A DNA stretch of 64,000 nucleotides from Salvator merianae (GCA_003586115.2 QVOM02000126.1:7435925-7499924); one strand, 5' to 3'. Positions 23,853 to 35,423 are shown, counted from the first letter of the stretch. The notes: generated by a model not told the origin, from the letters alone. Translations and numbers: made by a program.

Positions 23853-24068
23853 GTAATGTCAAGTTTTTTTGTTTTCTTTCTTCCGTATGATGTCCTGTGA
23901 AAATTTTCGTTGGCATATCTCTTGGGTTGAAACAACCTGAGTGAAATATGTTTGTTTCCTTTAAGTGGAAATTGTTGTCTACCTTGTTTTCTAAAAATCT
24001 GTAATAGGAGCACTGCTAGTAGTTACAAACTTCATGACTGATAAGCCCAGAAAAACGATCTAATTTCA

Positions 24069-24660
24069 GGCTGCGTCCAGACAAGAGCTAAAATGTGGGA
24101 TTAACTTGGGACTCTGTTGGGATTGCCACCCCTATCTGTGGTAATCCCAACATAGCCCCACAATATAGAGTGAAATCCTGCGGTACCCCTATATTCCAAC
24201 TCTCACCGCAGATTTTCTCAGACTAGCAATATGGCCTACCTGTCTGGAAACTTGCTTGCTGGATCCTTCCTAAAGAAAATGTCCCCTGTACACACACAGG
24301 GCCAAAACCAGGGTGAAAATGGCCACTGCTCACGTACAGGGGCCAGCGTGTATGCACTTCTGGGTATTTCATGCTATCAAAATACCCAGAAGTAGCTGCC
24401 TCACCATCATGGAAGCAAGTATCTAGCAAGGTAAGTGAACATAAGAGAAACCCAGCTGGATCAGGCCACAGCCTATCTAGTCCAGCATTCTGTCTCAGTT
24501 TCACAGTGGCCCACCAATTGCTTCTGGGCATTCCTAAGCAGAATGAAAAAGCAAAACCTTCACCTACCCACGCTTGCCCTGTGATGTTGCCCTGCCATTT
24601 GGCAGGGATGGTGAGAGGCAATTGCAAAATACAAACAAGCTCTTGCATTTTGTTCTTATC
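24069..24660 (+). repeat. Family B' MITE split by a LINE fragment
   Basis: The left end is GGCTGCGTCCAGACAAGAGC, followed by CTAAAATGTGGGATTAAC and GGGATTGCCACCCCTATCTG. At about 24430-24572 an L3/CR1-type LINE 3' fragment (minus: GAACATAAGAGAAACCCAGC to CAAAACCTTCACCTACC) interrupts it. The family interior then resumes (CACGCTTGCCCTGTGATGTT and GGTGAGAGGCAATTG, compare the complement at 61765-61850). Confidence 0.6.
24430..24572 (-). mobile_element. L3/CR1-type LINE 3' fragment nested in MITE
   Basis: AACATAAGAGAAACCCAGCTG..CCTATCTAGTCCAGC..CAATTGCTTCTGGGCATTC is the complement of the LINE 3' end, as at 6240. It sits inside the family B' element, so it arrived later. Confidence 0.65.
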
Positions 24661-25189
24661 ATCTGGAAACAGCCTCAGATTCCGAAGCTTCAGGCTTTCT
24701 TCTTGTCCTGTATCCCCAGCTTCAAACTTTTATAGAATTTCAAGAAAATACTTTTCCTACATGAGATAGTACTGGGCTAGAGAGACAAACGATAATTGGC
24801 CACTTCCTGTTTTAGCATCTGAAGGAGCCTTTCTAGTTCCCATTCTGCACAGAGCCCTTGGTCAGTGAAATCTTTTCAGGGTGCCACTCAAAAAAAAACA
24901 TGGAGAGCAATGGCCCAAGGGAGAGCCTCCTTGGTGGTGACCCCTGTTCTGTGCAACTTCCTACCTTTGGATGCCTTTTAAGCAGATATGTTGCTTTCAG
25001 TGCTTAAAATACAAGTGTGATCTCTTCAGCCAGGATTTGGGGATTACCTGAAACTGCTGCTAGCAAATTGCTGTTCCACTAGGTTTATTTTCATTTATAA
25101 TTCTGTGTTTTGAATTTGTAAATTTGACTATGCCACCACCCTCAGAAGCTAATAAAAATAAAAAGGGGTGGAGATGCATAGGAAAACTT

Positions 25190-25475
25190 TCTCCATCGTA
25201 TCCCCCAAGTTATGGGACAATCTCCTTCTGAAATGCATCAGACACCTTCACAGTGTGCATTCAGCCATTTGGTGAAGAAATACCTCTTTATCCAAACCTT
25301 TAATTACTTGACCAGCCTATCATCCCCTCCTGAGCATTGTAATTTTAATTTCATTGCTGTTTTACTGCTGATTTTAATTGGTTTTCATCCTGTTTTAACT
25401 TGGGTTTTAATCTGTTCTAACCCAACCTGAGACTGTACAGTATATGGTTGGATATAAATGTAAATTGATAGAGAA
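25190..25475 (+). mobile_element. L2-type LINE 3' fragment
   Basis: TCCCCCAAGTTATGGGACAATCTCC and GTGAAGAAATACCTCTTTATCC, followed by CAACCTGAGACTGTACAG and TGGTTGGATATAAATG, fit the L2-type 3' layout. A weaker piece of the same kind precedes it at about 24930-25170. Confidence 0.5.
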
Positions 25476-25965
25476 ACCATTCTGCAAGTTTGGGGTCAAA
25501 ATGTAAAAGGTAATAATGTCCTTGAGTCAAGCTTAGCTCCTGATGTGCAGAACTGGTACAACAATGATCTTGCTACACCAATGATCTTCATCCAGAAGGT
25601 TTGTTATTTGGATCCTTCTGAGATTCCCTGGTATCTGCTGTCCAACTACTGTTGTTTAAACCATGCTCTGGACTCAGATTCAGAATGTAAATGTTAAAGA
25701 TCACCTCCAGCCGAATTCGATCCCTGGAAACTTCATACGTTCAAGTAGGTTTCTTGGCAGCAATGCTTTGTCATCTCCTTTTCCAGGACTTTTTTTTTAG
25801 TTCCCAGTCAAGTCTACATCTGGAATTTTCAGGTGGTCTCCAAAACCTTATTAAAGCCCACCTTGCATTGCTTTTTGAGATCAGTACCCCCAAGTGGTGC
25901 ACTTCCCAGAGAAGAGCCACACTGTCCAGAAAAGGTTTTTTTTCCTGCTGGGCATGAGGCTCCTT

Positions 25966-26158
25966 TGTTGCATACCACTGAGTGATGGCCAACTTTGGTT
26001 GATTGCATGGGTGTCTCCATAAGTACCTCTGCACAGTTTTCTTGGCAGTGATACAGAAGTGGTTTGCCATTGCTTCCTTCTGGGGAGAGGCTGAGGATCG
26101 AATTTGCAACCCACTGCTTTCCAGGTCGTTTGCTCTACCACTGAGCTGCAGCCACTCA
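25966..26158 (-). mobile_element. tRNA-like SINE of the GTAGCTCAGTGGTAGAGC type
   Basis: On the minus strand the head reads GCTGCAGCTCAGTGGTAGAGC (A box) followed by GGGTTGCAAATTCGATCC (B box). The body GGCAAACCACTTCTGTATC and GCCAAGAAAACTG is shared with the tandem array at 52695-53363. This is a single monomer. Confidence 0.8.
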
Positions 26159-26404
26159 CAAGGTGCCTTTAGTTCATGATTATTAAAGGAAATTGGCATC
26201 AGAAGTTCAGCAGACAGTGGGACCCATAGGTTTCTTGTTTGCTCTTTCTCTCACCACTTTACTCTGCTCGCATCCAATGTTATTACCCCGTCCCCTCTTT
26301 TTTGCCTCTTCTTTCCATGGAGTTCACAGTGGACAGTGTGTGCTATGCATGAAAACATAAGCAAATCTGGGAATGTAACATTCTTTCTTTTGCCCCCTGT
26401 TTAG

Positions 26405-26451
26405 CCGTGGTCTCAATGTTTACTCTACCTGTCGTATATGACAAGTACCAG
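26405..26451 (+). CDS. RTN1: RTN1 reticulon-domain exon 4 of 6
   Basis: This 47-nt exon has acceptor CCCCCTGTTTAG and donor CAG/GTATGT. It encodes the end of the second hairpin and the start of the C-terminal tail: AVVSMFTLPVVYDKYQ. The size is the family standard. The DKYQ stretch differs from what I recall of mammalian RTN1 (VKHQ) and is nearer to the form seen in other reticulons. Confidence 0.95.
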
Positions 26452-27140
26452 GTATGTAAGAAAACTCATTTCAGCATCAGTCATCTTAACTCGGGGAGGA
26501 AAACATCCGTTTGGAAAAGAAATGTGGACACTTGACTGTAAATGGGTCATTTGTTACCCGGTCTCTGGGATCCAGATGTCATTAACAGTTGAGACTGGAT
26601 AACATGCTGGGTTTTGATCCTGCAGGTCTCTCAGTTGCCATGGAAGCTTTTACTGTTAGCTGGTTCTCTAGGAACCTTATTGTGTTATACCATCACGGTG
26701 GCGATGTTTGTAACAGAGGTGTTTAGACTGCAGATTGCCAGATGTTGCAGGACTACAACAATTCTGGCTGGCATGCATAGAGCACTTCAGGAGGTGAAAG
26801 GAATTGACCATCTCTGATGGGCAGTAATCAGGAAGCACCTGTGGAGATCAGCAGCGATTTGCCAGCCACCTTTGTTAACCTGCTTAGTTGCCAGGTAAAT
26901 CAGGTGAGACCTTAGTTTGCCATGCTTAATTAACAGACTAGAAAGGCAAATGGCAAAGTGCCATTCAGCTTTGCAGGTACTCCCAACATGGCACGCCATG
27001 GGTGTTGTAGTCCCTGAAACATCTGGTAGGCTGCAGCTAGAACACTCTGATGTATATTCTAAGAAACCTGGTAAAGCCAAAAGACCACAGTGAAATTATT
27101 TAATTATAGGCTATGCAAGTCTTCAGTGGACATGTACTTT

Positions 27141-27560
27141 GGTTGTATCCAGACAGCCTCTAAAAGCCGGGAATATCCTGGCACCAAACTGGGATTGCCA
27201 CATGTATGCATGGCAATCCCATCATAGTTCCAGGATATAGAGGTAAAATCCTGGGATATCACAGTTCTGGGAAATAGAACTCCGAAGCCAGGTTTTCCTG
27301 CATAGTGATATAACTTATCGTGTCTGGCACTTGTTTCTGGGTTTTTTCCTTATGGAAGTATCCACTGTGCAATCATGGGGGCAGATGATTGTGCATTTCC
27401 AGATATTTTCACCATCGGAAGCATCCTGGGAGCAAACGCCAGAATGATAAGGGCCAAAGCTTGTTGTGGGATAATGTCCTGCTGTCAGGCACCAACGGTG
27501 AGAGACAATTGTAGGATCTAAACAAGATTCTGCATTTACCTCTTGCTGTCTAGAGGTGGC
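27141..27560 (+). repeat. Family B' MITE
   Basis: It begins GGTTGTATCCAGACAGCC, has GGGATTGCCACATGTATGC and CCTGGGATATCACAG, and ends near CTTGCTGTCTAGAGG. Both ends carry the CCAGACAG/CTGTCTAG-type inverted core. Confidence 0.5.
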
Positions 27561-28242
27561 TTTTGTTACAATTATGCAATTAAAAAAATATATCCAAATT
27601 AGTAGAAACAAACTTTAAACCTGCTCAACAAATCTTGACAAATTATAAAACTGAAACATTATACAGCATATCTTATTCTACAGATTTCTTAAATTGCATA
27701 TCAAGGGTTGCACTGATATAACCACAAGTCCAGGTACAAATATTAGTGATGGGAAAAGCAGCCCAGTGATACTTGGAGGTCCATAAATGAGCCAGTCCTT
27801 GCTATAATGCTTCAGATACTTGAAAAACCTGTCAGGATAGCTGCTTTAATCTTTTTACATCATAAACCACAAAAAAACCTCATGGCAGCTTTAAATCTTA
27901 TGAATTTATTGAAGAACAGAACTGTGAAGTAGAGATCACATCATCAGGGTGTGAAGAGTTGTTGATAATAAATGCATACAGGTAAGTCGTCAAGGAGAAA
28001 TGAAATATAGCTTTTCAATTTTAGCAAACAAACCAAAACCGGACTGTGGTGTTACTTTAATTCTTAGATGTATGTAAAGCAGTAGCAGCTGATGCAGGAT
28101 TGCACATGCAGAAGTATCCAGAGCGGGTTTGTATGCTAATTTGAAGCCCGATAGATCTCCTTTGGTTCCAGGAGCTTGTGCATGCACCCACCTGTATCAA
28201 CTGTCCCTGATGTTCATAAAACATTATTGAAAAGAACAGAAA

Positions 28243-28675
28243 GGGCCTGTTCACACTTATCTCTTAGTGAGCCCTGGTCTGCTTACTGGTGAGGCCTGTC
28301 CACACTGGGGAGCTGTAGCAACTCAGCTCCCCTGAAGCCACCTAGCAATGGACTGCTAAAAAACAATCCACTCACTTACCAGGAGTGACTAGCCTGCTCC
28401 TGGATGCTGCATCCGCACCCTCTTCTGTGGCAAGTAGGCATGGCGATGTGACTGCAGCTGCACAGTTGTGCAGAGCATCCAGATTACCATAGCAGTATCC
28501 AAGCACATGCCGGATGTTGCCATGGACATTGCCATGGCAACCCAACCTGCGTGGCTAGGCCATCCACATTCCAGGTGCTGCTGGCCTGGTACAGAACTTT
28601 TCCAGCACTTGAAATGCGGATGGCTGCCAGTGCACTGGGTTTTCACCAGCCTAGTGTGTGAGTGCATGCATAGGG
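28243..28675. repeat. Family D MITE, copy 1
   Basis: It starts GGGCCTGTTCACACTTATC and ends near GTGTGTGAGTGCATGCAT, in the layout of the better copy at 42444-42812. It contains the inverted pair GATGTTGCCATGG..GCCATGGCAACCC near 28512-28543, a near-match to an RFX X-box. Confidence 0.5.
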
Positions 28676-29340
28676 GGTTAAAACCCTTTAATTCATTTCA
28701 GGCCAGTGGTATGGAATTTTTTGATCAGCTGTAATTCAGTGATTTCATGGGGGAAATGCTTATTTAAGAAAGGCCAGTCTAACATCAAGAACGTTAAGTG
28801 TTCTCCCATTGGTTTCTGAATATTGCTCTTTTTCATGTCAGATATTTTGTATAGAGATTTGAGTTTGGAAAAGATCATTAGCCAAAGCAAATTATGATTG
28901 CATGGGACTTGTAGTTCCAAAAAAGGAACATTTATAAGCTCTGATAGAGACTGGCCTTTTTGTCCCTTGAAGGATGCAAGATAACACTGCCTGAGTATAC
29001 AGTTGCATATACAGTTTTCCCTTATATAACATTATGATTTGGTTCTTCCCAAGAAATGCAGAAGGTTGTGCTTTGCAAGGCATGGCAACCTATGGAAAAC
29101 TAGGCATGGGAAACAGTGCAGGGAGAACAAGTCTGCCAGTCTAAATCAGTGAGATTGCAGAGAGAAAACCTGTTTAGGTTATTTATGATTTATTTCAAAC
29201 ATTCATATACCGCTTTTCGTAGAAGATCTCAAAGTGGTTTACAGAAGAGAGATTAAAAGCAAGGGTGAAAAAAATACTTGAAAATTTGGACCAGTTAAAA
29301 TAGGATTAGGGAAAGAACCATTCACACAGAGATGCCTGGG

Positions 29341-29693
29341 TAGAGATGTTCAAAATTCAATCTGCATTTGCAAATTTGTTTGAATATTTCACATTCGCAA
29401 ATATTCACACTGAAATGAAAATTAGGCTTTTCACATTTCCAAAATTCAATTTAATTGAACCAGTCTCTCACTTGCGAAACTGAAAAAAATCAGTTGGATA
29501 TTCATGTTTTTGCTGCATTTCTGCCCATGAAAAGGGCTTCTTCAATGGAAAAATTGTATTTTTATCTGTAAAAAGCACATAAGTGAATGTGAAAAACCAG
29601 TTTCTTGATGGTATGATTCACCAACGAAGCAAAAAATGGGTATTCGCTTTGACAGCAAAACAGACACGTGAATTTTGTTTGTCCACATCCTTA
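29341..29693. mobile_element. hAT-type MITE with 8-bp target duplication, copy 2
   Basis: The TIRs are TAGAGATGTTCA at the left and, at the right, TGTCCACATCCTTA (complement TAAGGATGTGGACA). The flanks TGCCTGGG (29333-29340) and TACCTGGG (29694-29701) form an 8-bp duplication with one mismatch. The TTTGCAAAT/TTCGCAAAT-rich interior matches 7132-7413. Confidence 0.78.
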
Positions 29694-29799
29694 TACCTGG
29701 GTAAAATAAGGATGATTTTGAAAGTCACCTAAAAGCTGTGATTGTAGGGGCCTCCTGAATAATTTGTATAAGTCAATAGTATTGTAAAAGGAGACTTGG

Positions 29800-30215
29800 G
29801 TGCCTCTAGACAGCGAGAAAAAATTGCAGGGTTTTGTTTAGATCTCATAATAGTGTCTTATTGTTCCTGCCAAATGGCAGGAGGCAGTTCCGGGGCAAAC
29901 TCGGGCTTTGTCTGTCATTTCCTTGTGGAATTGCTACTCTTGCAAAAGTACCCGGATGCAGGAAGCACCGCCCACTTCCCTTTGGTTTTTTTCTATACTT
30001 CCTACATCCGGGTAGTTTTGCAAGAGCAGTGAATGACAGGCAGGGGATGACAGGGGAATGACAAGGGAATGACAGGCAGCATGTTGGAAAACCCGGCATC
30101 TGAACTGGATTTTTGTAATACCTATATAGCATGTTGTTGGTGCACTGTCCCAGGAGTATACTGGGATTGCCACAGGTATGTGTGCTTCTGGAGGCACCTC
30201 TAGTTTTCTAGTATA
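29800..30215. repeat. Family C MITE with internal hairpin
   Basis: The ends are GGTGCCTCTAGACAG and CTTCTGGAGGCACCTCTAG. The middle has a strong hairpin: GCTACTCTTGCAAAAGTACCC pairs with GGGTAGTTTTGCAAGAGCAG. The interior TACTGGGATTGCCACAGG is shared with families B and B'. Related copies are at 47637 and 58319. Confidence 0.6.
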
Positions 30216-30374
30216 GATCAATATGCCACAAAGAGAAGACTCATCCACTAGTGTAAGCCACAGAAGGGCAATCACATCCACTAATGTAAGTCAGTGGTAC
30301 TGCTGAGGGGAGATCTGATCTACCTGAATAACCCATGGGGTGACCCAGCCCACCAGTGTAAGTCAGTGGTTCCA

Positions 30375-30658
30375 CGAAGAAGAACTTGGTTTTTATACCC
30401 TGCTTTTCTCGGCCGGAGCTGACCCAAAGCGTCTTACAAGGTTATTTTTCACCCGAAGGCTCACATCTATCTATCTTACGCATCACACAATGTGATGCTC
30501 CCTATTCATCTACTTGCAATTACTTGCTTTCGAACAGCTAGGTTGGCTGGAGCTAGAGGCCAGTAGAGGGTGCTCATCCCCTCTACACGGCAGACAAGGG
30601 CCTTGAACTCCGATCCTCCTATTGAAAGATCAGTGCCTTAGCCTTCTGCGCCACCATG
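30375..30658 (-). mobile_element. tRNA-headed SINE with (TTC)n tail, copy c
   Basis: The complement of the copy at 17138 along its length, with the A-box end at 30650 (CTTCTGCGCCACC) and a short (GAA)2 tail at 30374. Confidence 0.85.
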
Positions 30659-31259
30659 AACAGATCAGTAAATAACCGAAGATGCTGCTCATGGGTGGCA
30701 GTTCACTAGCCAGCAGTGTGCACAGTTGTTTTCCACCCAAGACTTCCCATTTCTGAAATCTGCAGTGGGTGTTGTAGGGGAAACTCAGACCATGCCGTTA
30801 CCCCCTGGATACAAATAGCTCACCCTGCAGCAACTCCCACGCCATAAAATGAGTCAAGAAGCTCACCATATGGTGGATGTCACTTGCAAACTGACTTTCA
30901 AGTGAGTCTTACTGTGCTACCCACAGAATAAATTGTGTAAATTAGTATACTGGATTCCCATTATTTCTCAGACTGCATACTTTATTTTACGCATACGGTA
31001 TTCATTCGCCCTACCCTCCCATCCAAACACTGTATTTTCTGAAACAACAACAGTTCCATTTTTCAGAGCACAATTAAGGATGGGGCTTGTTCAACCAGGA
31101 GTGCTCCCGTAGATCTGGGATTGTGGAGGTGGGGTTGAGCTGCACTCATGTGACTTAACAACTTGGGATCTGCTTACTTGGCAGATCACCTTTCTCAGTA
31201 TAGAGAAAGTGGGAGGTCCTGCTATGAGTACCACGAATCACTGAATGTCACCTTGTGAC

Positions 31260-31525
31260 TATCTAAGGCCTTCTCTGTGGTGGCACCCACCCTCTGGAAT
31301 TGTCTCCCCTCTGATATTCATAAGGCACCTACACTTCTAGTCTTTAGGCGCCAATTGAAGACTATCTTTTACCCAGGCCTTTCCAGAGTGAATGTTTGTT
31401 TGTTTCCCCCAACCTTGTTTTTAACTATGTTTTTATATAACTCTTATAATGTTAGCTGTTTTTATTCTTTGTTCACCGCTTTGTGATGATATAGGAAGTG
31501 GTATATAAATATTTTAAATAGATAA
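31260..31525 (+). mobile_element. L2-type LINE 3' end
   Basis: GGCCTTCTCTGTGGTGGCACC, CCCTCTGGAATTGTCTCCC, TTTAGGCGCCAATTGAAGAC and the terminal GGTATATAAATATTTTAAATAG are the recognisable L2-type 3' blocks. They encode the degraded C-terminal RT region (VVAPTLWNCLPSDI on frame 31277-31486). Confidence 0.7.
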
Positions 31526-31857
31526 GTTTCTATGTTGGCTGCCATTGCTGTTTGCAGGCCTTTTCTGCTGCTTTCTTGGATGCTGAGGTCCAAGAAGCCC
31601 ATGAAGTCAGCCCAGATCTTTAATGGAAGAGCTCCAGACATTTTTTGTGCTAAAAAGTGGTGGTTAACATTTTACTAATCAAATATGAGCAACAGTGTGC
31701 CGTACAAAACTGTGCTTTATGCGGAATTACTGTGTCGCCACAAAAACTAGAACAACCAGGTGCATAGCGCCCTGTGAGTTTTGTAAACTGTCTTTGTAAA
31801 ATATATGAATTATTTTTCTGTTGATGTTCCACTCATTCCCCCCCCTTCTTTTTTCAG

Positions 31858-31916
31858 GCACAGATTGACCAATACTTGGGACTTGTGAGGACCCACATAA
31901 ATACTGTTGTGGCAAA
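31858..31916 (+). CDS. RTN1: RTN1 reticulon-domain exon 5 of 6
   Basis: This 59-nt exon has a strong pyrimidine tract (CCCCCCCTTCTTTTTTCAG) and donor AA/GTGAGT. It encodes AQIDQYLGLVRTHINTVVA and two bases of a Lys codon. This is the amphipathic C-terminal segment of the reticulon domain. The following intron is 6.9 kb and carries the copia element. Confidence 0.96.
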
Positions 31917-33263
31917 GTGAGTCAGCTAACAAAAATCCTTTCCTGGTGGCTAAATTCTTTATGATATGTTGACAACCATTCAGCAGTTCTTTGTTTTTGT
32001 GAATAAATAATTATTGATACTATGGAGAAATGTGGGTTCCACCCTAGTACTGAGAGGAGGGGAGGGAGTAGGGAATAATAGATGAATATGGGAGCAACAG
32101 GGGAGGAAGTAGTGCAAAGCATTCTGGGAGATTCTCAGTCTTCTGATCTCCCAGAAGGCCTTGCACTATAGAATTGACGAATATAGAGGCAGCTGTTTCC
32201 CAGTTGCCAGTACGCAAAAGCACAAGTTTCAAGGAACGATGGTGCATTCATGATGCTTTATGGGAACAGTGTCATGTCCAAAACTCTGCACCCCAGCTAC
32301 AGTATGCATAATTCAGTATTTCCAGAATCAGCAGGGCACAAGTGGCAGACTCTTTCAAACAGCTCATCTCTGCTGACCTCCTCCTTCCACAAAGTTAGAA
32401 GCCATAACTGACTTCTGAGGTAATGCGAAACCGTTCTAGCTGTTTCACTTTCCTTCCCTTTATGACTTTGCGGTGTTTCTTGCAAGCTCCTACGTTCATA
32501 GGGGATTGCAGCTCTGTACGTTTGGCAGCTCCTCCTTGGATGTTTGGAAAGGCAAGGCTTGTGCAAGCGTGCTGGCTTCTCTGCTCTTCTGGGCTTACTA
32601 AGGCAGCTTGTTTGAAATGTCCAGAGAGAACTAGATGTCTTTCCACATGAGGAGAGCAGGAGTAGCTTAATCAATAGGCTAAAAAGGCTTTTCAGCCTTA
32701 GGCTTTGAATTTTTTCCACCACTGCATTCTTACTAATGTAAGTTGTGCCCTGGAAAAGTATCACTAGAGGACAGCACAGAGCTTAAAGACTGCAAAAATA
32801 GAGATTTTTGATGTTGGTTGCTGAAATAATTTTTGCTAACTTTGGAATGTTTTGATGGTTTTGTATTTTTAACGCTGTAAATAATTTTTGTAAATGTTGC
32901 ATCCCTTTTACTTAAAAAACAACAACAATCCTTTTTTCTTTTTTAATTATTCAGTCCTCCCCTGTTTCTAGTCCTATGATATACTTAATGCGGCATATCC
33001 TCCACCATGGGGGACTGGAAAATCCATTGCCTGTTCAACACCACTTGTCTTCTCAAGAGCTGGCAACTTCAGATGAGTGACAGCTCCGTGGAGAGAATGT
33101 CATGGAAACTGTTGCTCTCTGCAGAGAAGGAAGGTGTCATCGGGAATCCTTCTTCATCTCATTCCCTGGATGGAGCAACAGCTTGTCTGATCAGGTGTTT
33201 CTCTCTTCCCTGAGACAGCTGTCACTCATCTGAAGATACCTTCTCCTGAGGAGAAAGGTTATC

Positions 33264-34085
33264 TTAACATAAGAGCTACCCCGGATGGGACCCATGGCCC
33301 ATTTAGTCCAGCAGCCTTCTCTCACAGTGGCCAACCAGTTGCCAAAGGAAGCCCACCAGCAAGACACAAGCACAGAACTTGTCCTACTAACAGTCCACCA
33401 ACAGTTGGCTTTCAGAAGCATAAGAACATAATAATTGCCCCACCAGATTGGCCTCATGGCCCATTTAGTCCCGCGGTCTGTTTTCACAGTGGCTTCAGTT
33501 GCATAAGGAAGTCCACCAGCGGGGCACAAGCTCACAACTTCCCATGCTCTCAGTCCACCAACAGTTGGCCTTCAGAAGCATAAGAACATAATAATTGCCC
33601 CACCATGGCCCATCTAGTCCATCAGTCTGTTCTCACAGTGGCTAATCAGTTGCATATACTGAACTGGCAGGGGAATCACCTTGATCACAAAGGAGGTCTT
33701 CCCAGGATGAGCCTCAACCATTACACTCTGGCTGTGTTTGACCCCTGCAGTTTCCCCACATGCGGGAAACTCGAGTGTTTAATTTGTGGTAGTGGGGGAC
33801 TGTGTGTGTGCTTTCTTTTGAAAATAAAAAAATATATAGGAAAATAAATAAATAAATAAATGCATAAGGAAGTCCACCAGCAGGACATGAGCACACAGCT
33901 TGCTAGGCTCACAATGTCCCAGTAGCTGGTCTTCATAATAAGTGCCCCACCAGATTGGACCATCTAGTCCAGGAGCCTGTTCTCACAGAGGCTGGTGAGC
34001 TACACAAGAAATCCCACCAGCAGGATTTGTGTCCACAGCTTGCCCTGCTTGCAGTCTCACAGCAGCTGGCCTTTAGAGGCAGACT
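33264..34085 (-). mobile_element. Tandem block of LINE 3' fragments
   Basis: Several head-to-tail units repeat the order ACATAAGA, GCCCATTTAGTCC or GCCCATCTAGTCC, TTCTCACAGTGGC, AAGTCCACCAGC, CACAGCTTGC, CAACAGTTGGC. Unit starts are near 33264, 33418, 33566 and 33930, about 150 bases apart where uninterrupted. The second and third junctions share AGAAGCATAAGAACATAATA, which suggests tandem duplication of one LINE fragment rather than separate insertions. The third unit is interrupted by the U1 pseudogene at 33656-33860. Confidence 0.7.
33656..33820 (+). pseudogene. U1 snRNA retropseudogene
   Basis: The 165 bases follow U1 small nuclear RNA end to end: CTGGCAGGGGAAT near the 5' end, TGATCACAAAGG, TTTCCCCACATGCGGGAAACTC, the Sm-site region AATTTGTGGTAGTGGGGGAC and a terminal CTTTCTTTTG. 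The 5' splice-site-pairing region reads ATACTGAACTGG where U1 has ACTTACCT, so base pairing to donors is lost. An A-rich tail (33821-33860) follows, and TGCATA is repeated on both sides (33651-33656 and 33861-33866) with the host repeat resuming precisely. This is the mark of retroposition by LINE machinery. It has no U1-type promoter and is presumably inactive. Confidence 0.9.
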
Positions 34086-34539
34086 ATCTCCTACCGCCAT
34101 CCATGAACCTCCTTCTGCACGCCCTTTGCTTCTGCTTCTCAGCAAGGTTCTTCCCCTTGCTTATCACAATTGGACCTGTAGCCCCCAATAACTCTTCTTC
34201 CTCTCCTTTATCTCCTCAATTCACTGTCTGATAAGCATACAAAGCAGCTGAAAGGCCACTACCCAACCCACTCACCCAGCCCCCCATGTCTCCTGGGCCA
34301 TGGAGGGGTGGCAGCTCTCACCATCATTCACCCCCAAAGTGCCCACCCTACTCAAGCAGGACACCTCCATTGGTATCTACCCCAGCAGTGATGGGTCCAC
34401 AGGCAGCATGCCTATGTAACCTCACGGTCGAAGTAAGTGAGGCCAGATGCACCTGCCTTCTACGGCAGTTTTTTCACCTGCATTATCTGGACAAAGCTGG
34501 ACTGTATGCATTACAAAGACCTGGTTCTTGCATGGCAGG

Positions 34540-35000
34540 GCCTTTTCATATCTTGGGCCAGCTCCACATGCCAGCCAAATAAAGTGTCAACAGGCGATAT
34601 TCTGGAGAAAAACTCTTCTGGAATATCGCCTGCTATCCTGACTCTTTGTGTTTTTGGAGGCTCACCACCACGCATCTTTTTGGCCCACACACATGCACAG
34701 TACATGCACATCTGGGTATTGAAATACTGGGATGTGTATGATCATGACCACAGCACATGCGTGGCTGCCTTTTCTGACCCATGTGTGTGCGTGATGGGTC
34801 AAACAACAATGGTGCCTCCATCTATAAGATACATTTTAGCGCTATTTTGGGATAATCTGCCACAACAGTTGGGTTTTCCTGAAATAGGTTGCTGCACATT
34901 TTGGGGGGGATATAGCATAGCTATGGTGGAGTTGCCACAGATAACCTACCATAGTGGCGCCATAGTGGCACTATATTCCCCGATCGGGATGCATCTTCGG
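34540..35000 (-). repeat. Family B MITE (minus)
   Basis: It has the complement order of 60867-61290: AACAGGCGATATTCTGGAG, ACATCTGGGTATTGAAATAC, GTTGGGTTTTCCTGAAATAGG, GGAGTTGCCACAGATAACC and GCACTATATTCCCC. Small hairpins flank CTGGGTATTG and the GGCGATATTC/GAATATCGCC pair. A 211-residue plus frame that crosses it has no coding character. Confidence 0.55.
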
Positions 35001-35069
35001 TATCATTTCAAGCCTTTCCAGCTCCCTCTGCCTCTTAGAATGGCGTATTTAGGGAACTTTCAAGTGGTT

Positions 35070-35074
35070 TAAAA
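35070..35074. repeat. Target-site duplication of copia element, left
   Basis: TAAAA here and TAAAA at 38529-38533 flank the two LTR ends exactly. A 5-bp duplication is what Ty1/copia integrases leave. Confidence 0.9.
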
Positions 35075-35423
35075 TGTCAGAGCGTATATAGCGGAATTTG
35101 GCCTGGAGTCAGATCGCAAGTTAAGCACAGCTATTAGTCAGATAGACAAATAAATCTAGAGACTAGATACTTTCATTCAACAAACTCTTTATTTACAGTA
35201 TCTACAGAGAGAGAAAAATTCTCTTACTCTTTCTACCTCACTAGTCAAACAAGCACTAACTGTCTTTCTTATACAGCACACACACAAGATATGAACATTC
35301 CAAATGACGTCATCAACTGTCAGCTAGAGTTATGAAAACAACATCGTAAATCTCTGTCTCAAGAAATGCTGACTCATTGTGACTCTTTGTTCCTGACTTA
35401 GTTAACTCTTTCAATACTTGACA
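35075..35423 (-). repeat. Copia 3' LTR
   Basis: 349 bp; on the minus strand it begins TGTCAAGTATTG and ends CGCTCTGACA. It aligns throughout with 38188-38528, except near 35325-35345 where it reads GCTAGAGTTATGAAAACAAC and the other LTR has a short tandem TCATCAACTG instead. CTGTAAATAAAG on the minus strand offers a polyadenylation signal. Confidence 0.95.

Noticed and set aside
32297..32764. A 155-residue minus frame in an RTN1 intron
   Set aside because: Ser/Leu/Lys-rich text without motif or neighbour support.
33656..33820. A functional U1 gene
   Set aside because: Altered 5' recognition sequence, A-rich tail and target duplication show a retropseudogene.
33264..34085. CRISPR-like direct repeats
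   Set aside because: The units are LINE-derived, about 150 bases long and without unique spacers; this is vertebrate DNA.
34437..35072. A 211-residue plus frame
   Set aside because: It runs through a family B MITE in reverse orientation and ends at the copia LTR; it is intronic and has no domain.
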